DNA of 7,410 nt from Bacteroidales bacterium UBA4417 (GTDB lineage: Bacteria; Bacteroidota; Bacteroidia; Bacteroidales; UBA4417). The stretch spans positions 1 to 7,410 of the forward strand of contig DGQJ01000105.1 in assembly GCA_002389705.1 (NCBI GenBank), written 5' to 3'. This document shows, in pieces, positions 1 through 6,349 of the stretch. Made by a program: the position numbers and the translations under genes. The notes beneath the pieces are model-generated. The model ran no database searches, had not been told where the DNA came from, and saw only the letters and a program-made list of their open reading frames with translations. Position 1 is the first letter of the stretch, and every line of letters starts with the position of its first letter.

Positions 1-44
1 ACTGACGCAGCCATCAGCACTGAAAGAAGCCATATCGAACGCAT
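1..44 (-). CDS. 5' end of an exported protein (signal peptide only), truncated by the window edge
   Basis: Reading the minus strand from the ATG at 44-42, fourteen codons remain open to the window edge and give MRSIWLLSVLMAAS. An Arg at residue 2 followed by a hydrophobic run ending in small residues is the shape of a Sec signal peptide, so the product is probably exported or a lipoprotein. Nothing of the mature protein is in the window, so function and family cannot be named. About 40 bases upstream (83-92, minus strand) there is a degenerate promoter-like TTACTTTAGCAC, two mismatches from the Bacteroidota TAnnTTTG box but with the same GCAC continuation seen at better sites here; it would give a leader of about 30 nt. 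The reading frame is too short to be sure it is coding. Confidence 0.45.
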   Translation of the reverse strand, partial: MRSIWLLSVLMAAS

Positions 45-151
45 ATATTTTACCTGGTGCATAACAATAATTGAAAAAACGTGCTAAAGTAATAAAATTT
101 ACGTTTAGGAGTGATTTAATTATTTAATTGGATGATTTAATTTTTAACAAA

Positions 152-355
152 ATGGCTGTTAATTCAATGGTTTTGGTGTTTAACGAACAGGCTTCGGAAA
201 TATTGCCGGCCGAAAATAGTTTCGTTCCGCATGCATACTTATTCTATTCAGCTTTCGGGCATGAGAATCACAGTTACAACTCAAAGATTTTTGCTGAAAC
301 TGAAACGGTAAAAACTAGAGGTAAAACTGCAGGCAAACCGATTGCCGGTTATTGA
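152..355 (+). CDS. possible small hypothetical protein, 67 aa (75 aa if read from TTG 128)
   Basis: An uninterrupted frame runs from ATG 152 (MAVNSMVLVF...) to TGA 355; an in-frame TTG at 128 would add eight residues. I recognise no family. The predicted protein has a short hydrophobic start, a middle rich in aromatics, His and Asn, and a basic Gly/Lys tail ending KTAGKPIAGY. Codon choice is not unlike the neighbouring real genes (GAA, AAA, GTT, GGT), which is the main argument in favour. Against it: no good TAnnTTTG promoter and no ribosome site at the expected spacing, no signal peptide, low sequence complexity upstream, and a length a chance ORF can reach. It could also be the remnant of a longer gene. 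It is recorded so a reader can test it; it should not be used as an established gene. Confidence 0.25.
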   Translation: MAVNSMVLVFNEQASEILPAENSFVPHAYLFYSAFGHENHSYNSKIFAETETVKTRGKTAGKPIAGY

Positions 356-416
356 AGTCTTATAAATGCTAACCTTGTGAGGATTAAATTTTCTTTGATA
401 AAACTTTGAATTAATA

Positions 417-447
417 TGTGAAATCTCGAAATATCTGCTCAAATTTG
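417..447 (+). promoter_or_regulatory. probable Bacteroidota-type promoter of the first YitT gene
   Basis: TGTG (417-420), 19 bases, then CAAATTTG (440-447) followed by CACCC. Each element differs by one base from the Bacteroidota consensus TTTG - 19 to 21 bases - TAnnTTTG. Transcription would start near 454, giving a leader of about 40 nt to ATG 494. The TTTGCAC core is shared with the porW promoter at the other end of the window. Confidence 0.5.
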
Positions 448-493
448 CACCCTCAAAAAAAAGCAAAACATTAACCGATAAATTATTGATTAT

Positions 494-1411
494 ATGGACT
501 TTCGCCCTGAGAAAATTTTCTCTAAAAAATGGTTTATCAGCTATGGACTGATTGTGATTGGCTCGATTATATTAGCCGCCGGATTTGTATTTTTTATTTC
601 CCCTTACAAAATTGTTCCGGGTGGAGTGTATGGTATAGCGATAGTAGTGCATTATTTAACGGCAGGAATGTTTGCATGGGCTCCTTCGGGCTTCCCCATC
701 GGGTTAATGGGACTGATACTGAATATCCCGCTCACCATCATTGGTATTAAGATATTAGGCCCCCGGTTTGGTGTTAAAACTGTGGTTGGATTTGTGCTCA
801 CCTCAGTTTTTATGGATGCCATAACATACCTGTATGGCGAAGCCCCACTGGTTGAAGGCGATGCTTTGCTATCATCCATTTTTGGAGGAGTACTGGTAGG
901 CCTTGGGCTTGGATTAATTTTTAAATCGAAAGCCACTTCGGGTGGATCCGATATTATTGCCATGATACTGGCGAAATATACAAAGTTCCCACTGGGCCAG
1001 CTTATGATTTATGTTGACTCAGCTATTGTATTGATAGGGCTTCTGGTATTTGCCGATTGGAAAATCCCTTTGTACTCCTGGATTGTAATTTACATTACCG
1101 GCAAAACCATTGATGTAGTATTACAGGGATTGAGTGTTGACAAAACGCTTTTTATAGTTTCGGATAAATTTCCCGAAATCCGCGACAGGATTATTAACGA
1201 TCTGCAACGGGGCGGTACCTATATCCCTGGTAAGGGTATGTACAACGGGGCCGAGAAAACAATTATTTTCACCGTGGTGAACCGCCGGGAAATGGCGCTG
1301 CTGCAGGAATACATCCACGAAATAGACCCCACAGCTTTCCTCACCGTGCTCGAAGCTAACGAAATATTAGGTGAGGGTTTTAAATCGCTGAAAGAAAAGC
1401 TGGCAGATTAA
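494..1411 (+). CDS. YitT family integral membrane protein (DUF161 + DUF2179), copy A
   Basis: A 305-aa inner-membrane protein of the YitT family. The first ~210 residues form the multi-pass DUF161 region, with hydrophobic segments near 15-35, 45-60, 68-88, 95-112, 125-143 and 172-200. Conserved signatures visible are FISPYKIVPGGVYG (34-47), GIKILGPRFG (84-93) and ATSGGSD (147-153). Residues ~214-300 are the soluble DUF2179 domain (DKTLFIVSD, then RGGTYIPGKGMY, then IIFTVVNRRE), resembling small ligand-sensing or oligomerisation domains. The family's transport substrate or role is not established, so none is assigned. ATG 494 fits family length and lies about 40 nt below a likely promoter. A paralog follows 120 bases downstream on the same strand. 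Relative to that copy this protein has about nine extra residues (around 57-67, including the AWAPSG stretch) in the loop between the second and third hydrophobic segments. Confidence 0.9.
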   Translation: MDFRPEKIFSKKWFISYGLIVIGSIILAAGFVFFISPYKIVPGGVYGIAIVVHYLTAGMFAWAPSGFPIGLMGLILNIPLTIIGIKILGPRFGVKTVVGFVLTSVFMDAITYLYGEAPLVEGDALLSSIFGGVLVGLGLGLIFKSKATSGGSDIIAMILAKYTKFPLGQLMIYVDSAIVLIGLLVFADWKIPLYSWIVIYITGKTIDVVLQGLSVDKTLFIVSDKFPEIRDRIINDLQRGGTYIPGKGMYNGAEKTIIFTVVNRREMALLQEYIHEIDPTAFLTVLEANEILGEGFKSLKEKLAD

Positions 1412-1448
1412 AGGCGTTGAATATCTCGCGTGTCTGATCTGAAGTCAC

Positions 1449-1464
1449 GGCTGAAAGCTCAGCC
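1449..1464 (+). other. small hairpin between the two YitT genes
   Basis: GGCTGA (1449-1454) and TCAGCC (1459-1464) form a perfect 6-bp stem with a 4-base loop, 38 bases after the stop of copy A. No T-run follows, so it is not a good intrinsic terminator. It might stabilise or process a joint mRNA, or be chance. Confidence 0.3.
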
Positions 1465-1531
1465 TGAACGAAAGTAAACATGTATCAATCAGGCATGGAA
1501 CATCTGACCCAATTAAATATCAAAACATAAC

Positions 1532-2437
1532 ATGGTTGACACTTCATATTTTCAGAAAGAGAAAATATTTTCATTGAAATGGTTTAAATCGTATGCGCTG
1601 ATAGCCATTGGTACTTTCCTGATTTCAGCCGGGTACGTGCTTTTTATCAGCCCTAATAAAATTGTTCCTGGCGGAATTTATGGTGTAGCCATCATCCTTC
1701 ACCATTTGCTGGGAACACCCATCGGGTTAACAGCACTTTGTTTTAACATACCACTCACCCTGCTGGGAATTAAGCTGCTAGGTCCAAAATTTGGAGCGAA
1801 AACCGTGGTTGCTTTTGTACTTACATCAATCTACGTTGATACACTCAGCTACTTTTATGGATCGCTGCCGCTGGTGCCCGGCGAAACACTGGTTTCGTGC
1901 ATTTTTGGTGGGCTGCTGATTGGTATTGGTGTGGCTTTTACTTTTAAAGCAAAAGCCACCAGTGGAGGCACCGATGCGATAGCCATGATACTTCAGAAAT
2001 ATACCCGCCTGCCGCTCGGGCAACTTATGATGATTGTAGATTCGACCATCGTGTTGCTTGGATACGTTGCCTTCGGCGACTGGCGCATACCGTTATTCAG
2101 CTGGATTACCATATTTGTTCTTGGTAAAGTGGTAGATACTGCCATGCATGGGTTTTCGTATGATAAAACCCTTTTTATAGTTTCGGACAAGCATGAGGAA
2201 ATCCGCGATACCATTATCCTGGACATGAAACGGGGCGGCACCTTTTTACATGGCGAAGGCATGTATAACCACAACAGCAAACAGATTATTTTTACCGTGG
2301 TGAGCCCGCGCGAACTGTATATGCTCGAAGAATATGTTCACCGGGTTGACCCCGAAGCGTTTATCGCCGTGCTGGACGCTTACGAGATACTTGGCAAAGG
2401 ATTTAAATCGCTGACAGAGAAAGTTGAATCGAAATAA
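1532..2437 (+). CDS. YitT family integral membrane protein (DUF161 + DUF2179), copy B
   Basis: A 301-aa paralog of the preceding gene with the same architecture: multi-pass DUF161 membrane region (residues ~20-205) and C-terminal DUF2179 (~208-297). Matching signatures are FISPNKIVPGGIYG (38-51), GIKLLGPKFG (79-88), ATSGGTD (142-148), PLGQLM (161-166), DKTLFIVSD (211-219) and IIFTVVSPRE (252-261). By eye over half of aligned residues are identical, with only the ~9-residue loop deletion and terminal differences breaking the alignment, so the two arose by tandem duplication. The start at ATG 1532 gives MVDTSYFQKEKIF, lining up with MDFRPEKIF of copy A apart from four extra residues. No TAnnTTTG box was found in the 120-base gap, so co-transcription from the upstream promoter is likely. 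Substrate and role are unknown. Confidence 0.9.
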   Translation: MVDTSYFQKEKIFSLKWFKSYALIAIGTFLISAGYVLFISPNKIVPGGIYGVAIILHHLLGTPIGLTALCFNIPLTLLGIKLLGPKFGAKTVVAFVLTSIYVDTLSYFYGSLPLVPGETLVSCIFGGLLIGIGVAFTFKAKATSGGTDAIAMILQKYTRLPLGQLMMIVDSTIVLLGYVAFGDWRIPLFSWITIFVLGKVVDTAMHGFSYDKTLFIVSDKHEEIRDTIILDMKRGGTFLHGEGMYNHNSKQIIFTVVSPRELYMLEEYVHRVDPEAFIAVLDAYEILGKGFKSLTEKVESK

Positions 2438-2574
2438 AACCAGGCAATTAAAATTCCTTCAAAGCATTTTTCGACTTTCTCCCAACCATCAACTTGAGAC
2501 TCCGGTTCATTATGGTTTCCACCGAAGCAAAACTCGCCGGCACACTGTTATCAAAAAGGGCAATCGAAATCAAT

Positions 2575-2623
2575 ATAAAAATAAATCCCGGGAAATGCTT
2601 AGTTTCCCGGGATTTATTTTTAT
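2575..2623. terminator. bidirectional intrinsic terminator between convergent YitT and rseP genes
   Basis: Bases 2575-2595 and 2603-2623 are perfect reverse complements: a 21-bp stem with a 7-base loop (TGCTTAG). The inner stem is GC-rich (CCCGGG flanked by AAA/TTT) and the outer stem is an A-run on one side and a T-run on the other, so both strands read as hairpin plus U-tract. It lies 137 bases past the stop of YitT copy B and 28 bases past the stop of rseP, where a shared terminator for convergent genes is expected. Confidence 0.92.
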
Positions 2624-2651
2624 CAGCCGTGCTCGTTTTTGAACTCCCTGT

Positions 2652-3974
2652 TTATCTGAATAATTTTATTATATCGTTGCCATTGGCGAAAATCAACAGT
2701 CCAAAAAGCAGCACCATCCCGACAATCTGCGCGTATTCCATAAACTTGTCGCTGGGTTTGCGCCCCGAAATAATTTCGTAAAGCAGGAACATGACATGCC
2801 CGCCATCGAGGGCCGGGATGGGCAGGATATTAAGTACGGCAAGCATCAGAGATAAGAAAGCGGTAAGACTCCAGAATGCTTCCCAATCCCACACCGATGG
2901 GAAAATACTTCCGATGGTGATAAAACCACCCACTGATTCATATGCTTTTACTTCGGGATTGAACAGCAATTTGAGCGATTTGAGGTAATCAGCTGTTTTT
3001 TCATAGGCTTTCACGGTGCCGGCAGGAATTGCCTGGAAAATGGAATAAGAATGCTCTTTAAATGTAAAATAACCAGCCGGTGATTTGGGCGCCACGCCGA
3101 TTAATCCGCGATCGGAGACATTAACAGCCAGGGTAACCGTATCAGATCCCCGCAAAACGGCAACATCTACCTTTTCATTTTTATGCTTCTGAACGGCTGT
3201 TTTAAATTGATCAAAATACAGGGTTGGTGTTCCATTCAGCCCGATAATCCGGTCGCCGGTCTGCATGCCAGCTTTTTTGGCCGGTGAGCCCGGTGCAAAA
3301 TCAGCTGCTTCGAACGGAATCCGCACGCTGATAAAATCAGGAGATTTATGTTTAACAACCTGTGAGATGAGTTCCCGTGGAATTACAACATTTACCTGCT
3401 GGCTGTCGCGCTGCACCTGGATGGTTTGCACGTTCTCTAGAATGAGCGTTGCCGGAATCCTGAAAAAATCATCAACAGGTTTGTTATCCAGGCTTAGTAT
3501 TTTATCGCCGTTTTGCAGGCCCAGTTTCTGGCCAAGGGTATCAACGGTTATTCCATATTTTACTTCGGCATTTGGCAGGTATTGTTCGCCCCAGGCAGCC
3601 AGCATCACCACGTAAATCCCGATAGCCAGCAACACGTTAACGGTTACCCCACCCAGCATAATAATCAGCCGCTGCCACGAAGGTTTCGACCTGAATTCGT
3701 AAGGTTGCGGCGGGAGTTTCATGGCTTCCTTGTCCATCGACTCGTCAATCATCCCCGATATCTTTACGTAACCACCCAACGGGAGCCAGCCAACACCATA
3801 CTCAGTTTCGCCTTTTTTAAATTTGAATAACGAAAACCAAGGATCGAAAAACAGGTAAAACTTCTCAACCCTGGTTTTAAAGATGCGGGCAGCCAGAAAA
3901 TGTCCGAATTCGTGAAATATCACCAGGATCGAAAGACTGAGAAGCAGTTGAACTACTTTAACCAAAATGACCAT
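2652..3974 (-). CDS. rseP: RseP-like site-2 intramembrane zinc metalloprotease (M50)
   Basis: A 440-aa inner-membrane protease that cleaves transmembrane substrates inside the bilayer; in Escherichia coli the homologue cuts anti-sigma factor RseA after a first periplasmic cut. The zinc site is intact: HEFGH at residues 21-25 in the first membrane segment and the Asp ligand at 390 in ALDGGH in the third. Other membrane segments lie near 103-127 and 415-432. Two PDZ-like periplasmic domains sit between: a degenerate one at ~141-200 (LGLQNGDKILSLDNKPV) and a typical one at ~226-287 (GSPAKKAGMQTGDRIIGLNG). Length matches the family. Start is ATG 3974, with a TAnnTTTG box about 50 bases upstream and the shared hairpin just past the stop. 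The gene follows dxr in the same direction after 142 bases. Its substrate here is unknown; no anti-sigma factor is nearby. Confidence 0.95.
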   Translation of the reverse strand: MVILVKVVQLLLSLSILVIFHEFGHFLAARIFKTRVEKFYLFFDPWFSLFKFKKGETEYGVGWLPLGGYVKISGMIDESMDKEAMKLPPQPYEFRSKPSWQRLIIMLGGVTVNVLLAIGIYVVMLAAWGEQYLPNAEVKYGITVDTLGQKLGLQNGDKILSLDNKPVDDFFRIPATLILENVQTIQVQRDSQQVNVVIPRELISQVVKHKSPDFISVRIPFEAADFAPGSPAKKAGMQTGDRIIGLNGTPTLYFDQFKTAVQKHKNEKVDVAVLRGSDTVTLAVNVSDRGLIGVAPKSPAGYFTFKEHSYSIFQAIPAGTVKAYEKTADYLKSLKLLFNPEVKAYESVGGFITIGSIFPSVWDWEAFWSLTAFLSLMLAVLNILPIPALDGGHVMFLLYEIISGRKPSDKFMEYAQIVGMVLLFGLLIFANGNDIIKLFR

Positions 3975-4022
3975 ACGAGATGTGATCTATGTTTTATAAA
4001 ATTTATCTGGGTTTTTAGCGGG

Positions 4023-4030
4023 CAAATTTA
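4023..4030 (-). promoter_or_regulatory. -7 box of a probable rseP promoter
   Basis: The minus strand reads TAAATTTG followed by C, a full match to the Bacteroidota TAnnTTTG element, in the dxr-rseP gap. A start near 4017 would give a leader of about 43 nt to ATG 3974. No good TTTG is seen at 19-21 bases upstream, so only the -7 half is clear. It suggests rseP can be transcribed independently of dxr. Confidence 0.5.
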
Positions 4031-4116
4031 CTTCTTTTTTTATCATGAAAATCAGCGCAGTCATTTTAGCCTGGCTGCAAAAGTTTATTGCCTGCTTTTT
4101 AAACAGCAAAAAAGCA

Positions 4117-5286
4117 TCAGTGTTTATTGCTGTATTGTGCCAGGAGTTCAGTTGCCCGAATGCGTGCCTCCGCATCGGTAGCCTCGTAATCGCTGAGTGA
4201 GGGTTTGTTAACCAGGGCAATTTTCGACATGGTTTCTTCAATCAGTTCAGGAATCTGCAGAAAGCTGATCTCTTCCCGCAGGAAAGCATGAACCGCAACT
4301 TCGTCGGCAGCATTCATTACACACGGCATGTTTCCTCCCCGGCGCAAGGCCTGGTAAGCCAGGTTCAGGCAGTTGAAATTACCGGTATCCGGCTTTTCGA
4401 AGGTAAACTGCAGGCACTGATCGAAACTGAACTTGGGAAACTGCGACGCAAACCTGTCAGGATAAGTGAGTGCGTATTGTATGGGCAAACGCATATCGGG
4501 CAAGCCCAACTGCGCTTTAATGGAACCATCAGCAAACTGCACCAGCGAATGGATGATGCTTTGCGGGTGTACCACTACTTCGATACGATCAATATCAAAA
4601 TTGAACAGCCATTTGGCTTCAATAACCTCGAGGCCTTTGTTCATAAGGGTTGCTGAATCGATAGTTACTTTGCACCCCATGTTCCAGTTGGGGTGTTTCA
4701 AGGCCTGATCCTTTGTAACCTGCATCAGTTGAGTGTGGCTGAGTCCCCTGAACGGACCACCCGATGCCGTTAAAATTAATTTTTCAACCGGGTTATGAAA
4801 TTCGCCTGCAAGGCATTGGAATATTGCCGAATGTTCCGAATCAACGGGATAAATGTTAACTCCTTTTTCGCGGGCAAGTTTGGTAACCAGTTCGCCGGCA
4901 ACCACCAGGGTTTCTTTATTGGCAAGCGCAATAGGCTTACCTGCCTGAATGGCACGAAGCGTTGGCTTAAGACCGCTCCAGCCAACCAATGCCACCAGCA
5001 CCATATCAATGCTTTCCATTTCAACAACCTGCTCAATGGAAGCGGAGCCCGAATACACTTTAATATCGTATGGATCAAGTGCTTCCAACACCCGTTTGTA
5101 CATGCTTTCTTTCGAAATCACTACGGCATTGGGCATAAATTCGATGGCCTGCCGGATTAATAAAGGTGCGTTGGAGTGAGCGGTGAGCACTTCAACCTCA
5201 AGTTTATCCGGGTGCTGTTTTATTACCTCCAGCGCCTGGGTACCTATTGAGCCTGTTGATCCAAGAATGGCGATTCGACGTTTCAA
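4117..5286 (-). CDS. dxr: 1-deoxy-D-xylulose 5-phosphate reductoisomerase
   Basis: A 389-aa cytosolic NADPH- and metal-dependent enzyme converting DXP to 2-C-methyl-D-erythritol 4-phosphate, the first committed step of the MEP isoprenoid pathway and the target of fosmidomycin. Family signatures are complete: nucleotide-binding GSTGSIG (9-15), ANKETLV (122-128), metal ligands Asp149 and Glu151 in PVDSEHSA, SGGPFR (175-180), the substrate loop HPNWNMG (198-204), and IDSATLMNKGLEVIEA (209-224) with Ser211, Asn216, Lys217 and metal ligand Glu220. The start is TTG 5286-5284: the sequence from there, MKRRIAILGSTGSIG, is the usual N-terminus, and no in-frame ATG or GTG lies between it and the upstream in-frame TAA at 5340-5338. 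A TAnnTTTG box lies ~85 bases upstream. The M23 gene ends 106 bases upstream and rseP begins 142 bases downstream. Confidence 0.97.
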   Translation of the reverse strand: MKRRIAILGSTGSIGTQALEVIKQHPDKLEVEVLTAHSNAPLLIRQAIEFMPNAVVISKESMYKRVLEALDPYDIKVYSGSASIEQVVEMESIDMVLVALVGWSGLKPTLRAIQAGKPIALANKETLVVAGELVTKLAREKGVNIYPVDSEHSAIFQCLAGEFHNPVEKLILTASGGPFRGLSHTQLMQVTKDQALKHPNWNMGCKVTIDSATLMNKGLEVIEAKWLFNFDIDRIEVVVHPQSIIHSLVQFADGSIKAQLGLPDMRLPIQYALTYPDRFASQFPKFSFDQCLQFTFEKPDTGNFNCLNLAYQALRRGGNMPCVMNAADEVAVHAFLREEISFLQIPELIEETMSKIALVNKPSLSDYEATDAEARIRATELLAQYSNKH

Positions 5287-5370
5287 ATGGATATAAGAAT
5301 TTGATGGATGATATTTAAGTAACGAATTCAGGGGTATTTAATCCTGTAGCGGCTTTTATTTGCTTGAATA

Positions 5371-5378
5371 CAAAATTA
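5371..5378 (-). promoter_or_regulatory. -7 box of a probable dxr promoter
   Basis: The minus strand reads TAATTTTG, a full match to TAnnTTTG, between the M23 gene and dxr. ATTG at 5404-5401, inside the end of the M23 gene, could be a -33 element with a slightly long 22-base spacer. Transcription from about 5365 would give a leader of nearly 80 nt before the TTG start. A 12-bp palindrome (5383-5394) lies between the two elements. Confidence 0.45.
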
Positions 5379-5382
5379 TTAA

Positions 5383-5394
5383 AGACAATTGTCT
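5383..5394. repeat. 12-bp perfect palindrome in the dxr promoter region (possible operator)
   Basis: AGACAATTGTCT is its own reverse complement. It overlaps the last bases of the M23 gene, including two bases of its TAG stop (5395-5393), and sits four bases upstream of the dxr -7 box, where a bound dimeric regulator would block or alter polymerase binding. A perfect 12-bp palindrome is expected about once or twice by chance in a window of this size, so only its position makes it notable. Confidence 0.3.
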
Positions 5395-6283
5395 AAAAAA
5401 CAATGTAATCTTTTGGGTTTACCGGTATCCCGTTAATCCACAGTTCGAGGTGCAGGTGCGGGCCGGTGGAGAGTTCACCCGACTGGCCGATGATGGCAAC
5501 TGTTTCGCCGGCATGAACAATGTTTCCTTCCTTTTTAAGCAGTACCGAATTGTGTTTGTACACCGAAATAACATTGCCCGGATGCTGAATGGCAATTACA
5601 TAACCGGTTTCGACGGTCCAACCCGAGAAAATAACAGTACCGTCCTGAACCGATTTTATTACTTCGTCGCGTGCGGCAACGATGTCAATACCAAAATGTT
5701 TACGCAGCGGGTCGAACTGGCTGGTTACAATGCCTTTTACCGGGGTAAAAAAAGTAATATTGCGCATGGTTGCACCGGTGCCTGTCGATTTATCCGACTT
5801 AAAAAGATTGTACTTGTTGGCATTGTCATATTCAGTGCGAAGGATGGAGTCCTCGGGCGAACGCTTATCGGTAATATTCCGGTAATTGCGGGTTTGAGCT
5901 GTATCCACAGGAGTCATGGTCCTTTCGTTGGGAAGGTCTCCGCCAAGCACTTTTCGCAGGTTATCGAGATAGCTTTCCTGCGAGCGCATGGCAAAAGCCA
6001 CCGAATCGGACCTGAGCTGCAATTCGTAGATACGGCGTTGCAGTGTAACATCGGTATAACCAGGTATGTATTCCTTCAGCGGGGTAAATGCAATAATGTA
6101 CGTGGTAATCAGTACCAGGATAATTGACAGCATGCCTATAGCAACAAATACATTGAGCCGCGAGAGTTTGAATGAAATCCTTTCTTCGAGGGTTTCTTCA
6201 TTCAGCACCACAAGCCTGTACTGGTCGCGGATCCGTCGTGTCAACAGCTTCCAGATCTTTTTTCGTTCCGATTTTAAATCCAT
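5393..6283 (-). CDS. membrane-anchored M23 family metallopeptidase (LytM domain)
   Basis: A 296-aa probable peptidoglycan endopeptidase held in the inner membrane. Residues 1-43 are cytoplasmic and highly charged (MDLKSERKKIWKLLTRRIRD); ~45-67 form one membrane helix; ~77-112 are heptad-like and probably coiled; ~115-175 form a polar linker; ~176-296 are the LytM domain. Zinc and catalytic residues are all present: HxxxD as His196/Asp200 (KHFGID), His244 (YKHNS), and HxH as His276/His278 (TGPHLHLEL). It should therefore be an active enzyme, unlike degenerate EnvC-type activators; peptidoglycan cleavage itself is inferred from the family. The frame is open upstream to an ATG at 6391, but 6283 is preferred because a consensus promoter (6316-6323) lies within that extension and the extension (rich in Cys and aromatics) is atypical. 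It is divergent from porW and precedes dxr. Confidence 0.9.
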   Translation of the reverse strand: MDLKSERKKIWKLLTRRIRDQYRLVVLNEETLEERISFKLSRLNVFVAIGMLSIILVLITTYIIAFTPLKEYIPGYTDVTLQRRIYELQLRSDSVAFAMRSQESYLDNLRKVLGGDLPNERTMTPVDTAQTRNYRNITDKRSPEDSILRTEYDNANKYNLFKSDKSTGTGATMRNITFFTPVKGIVTSQFDPLRKHFGIDIVAARDEVIKSVQDGTVIFSGWTVETGYVIAIQHPGNVISVYKHNSVLLKKEGNIVHAGETVAIIGQSGELSTGPHLHLELWINGIPVNPKDYIVF

Positions 6284-6315
6284 ATTTTTTTTACAACAGC
6301 ACGCGTAATATTTTG

Positions 6316-6323
6316 CAAACCTA
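6316..6323 (-). promoter_or_regulatory. -7 box of the M23 peptidase promoter
   Basis: The minus strand reads TAGGTTTG followed by C, a full match to TAnnTTTG. Transcription from about 6310 gives a leader of about 27 nt to ATG 6283. This decides the start of the M23 gene, since the longer reading from 6391 would place the promoter inside the coding sequence. A -33 element is not clear; GTTG about 22 bases upstream is the nearest candidate. Confidence 0.6.
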
Positions 6324-6349
6324 CCTAAAATCAGAAAATTCAGCGCAAC

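Larger units (their letters stand above)
45..493. other. AT-rich intergenic stretch before the YitT genes
   Basis: About 450 bases without a confident gene. It lies between a leftward gene start (44) and a rightward one (494), so it is a divergent intergenic region. It contains repeated ATTTAATT octamers near 114-142, one doubtful small ORF (152-355, possibly from 128), a weak 5-bp hairpin (336-350), and the likely promoter of the first YitT gene (417-447). No tRNA or recognisable structured RNA was seen. Confidence 0.6.

Noticed and set aside
1449..1464. GGCTGA-TCAGCC hairpin as a terminator between the YitT genes
   Set aside because: The stem is only 6 bp, no T-run follows, and no promoter is visible for the second gene, so read-through is more likely.
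2494..2781. Plus-strand ORF crossing the hairpin and the 3' end of rseP
   Set aside because: It runs through both arms of the terminator stem and antisense to the well-supported rseP C-terminus.
3975..4116. Terminator directly after dxr
   Set aside because: The gap contains short T-runs and a few 4-bp complementary segments but no stem long enough to call an intrinsic terminator.
5287..5337. Extension of dxr upstream of TTG 5286
   Set aside because: The frame is open only to TAA at 5340-5338 and has no ATG or GTG; the known family N-terminus begins at the TTG.
5360..6127. Long plus-strand ORF of 255 codons opposite the M23 gene
   Set aside because: It is antisense to the LytM domain, whose catalytic motifs are intact on the minus strand; its product resembles no protein and is a shadow of that reading frame.
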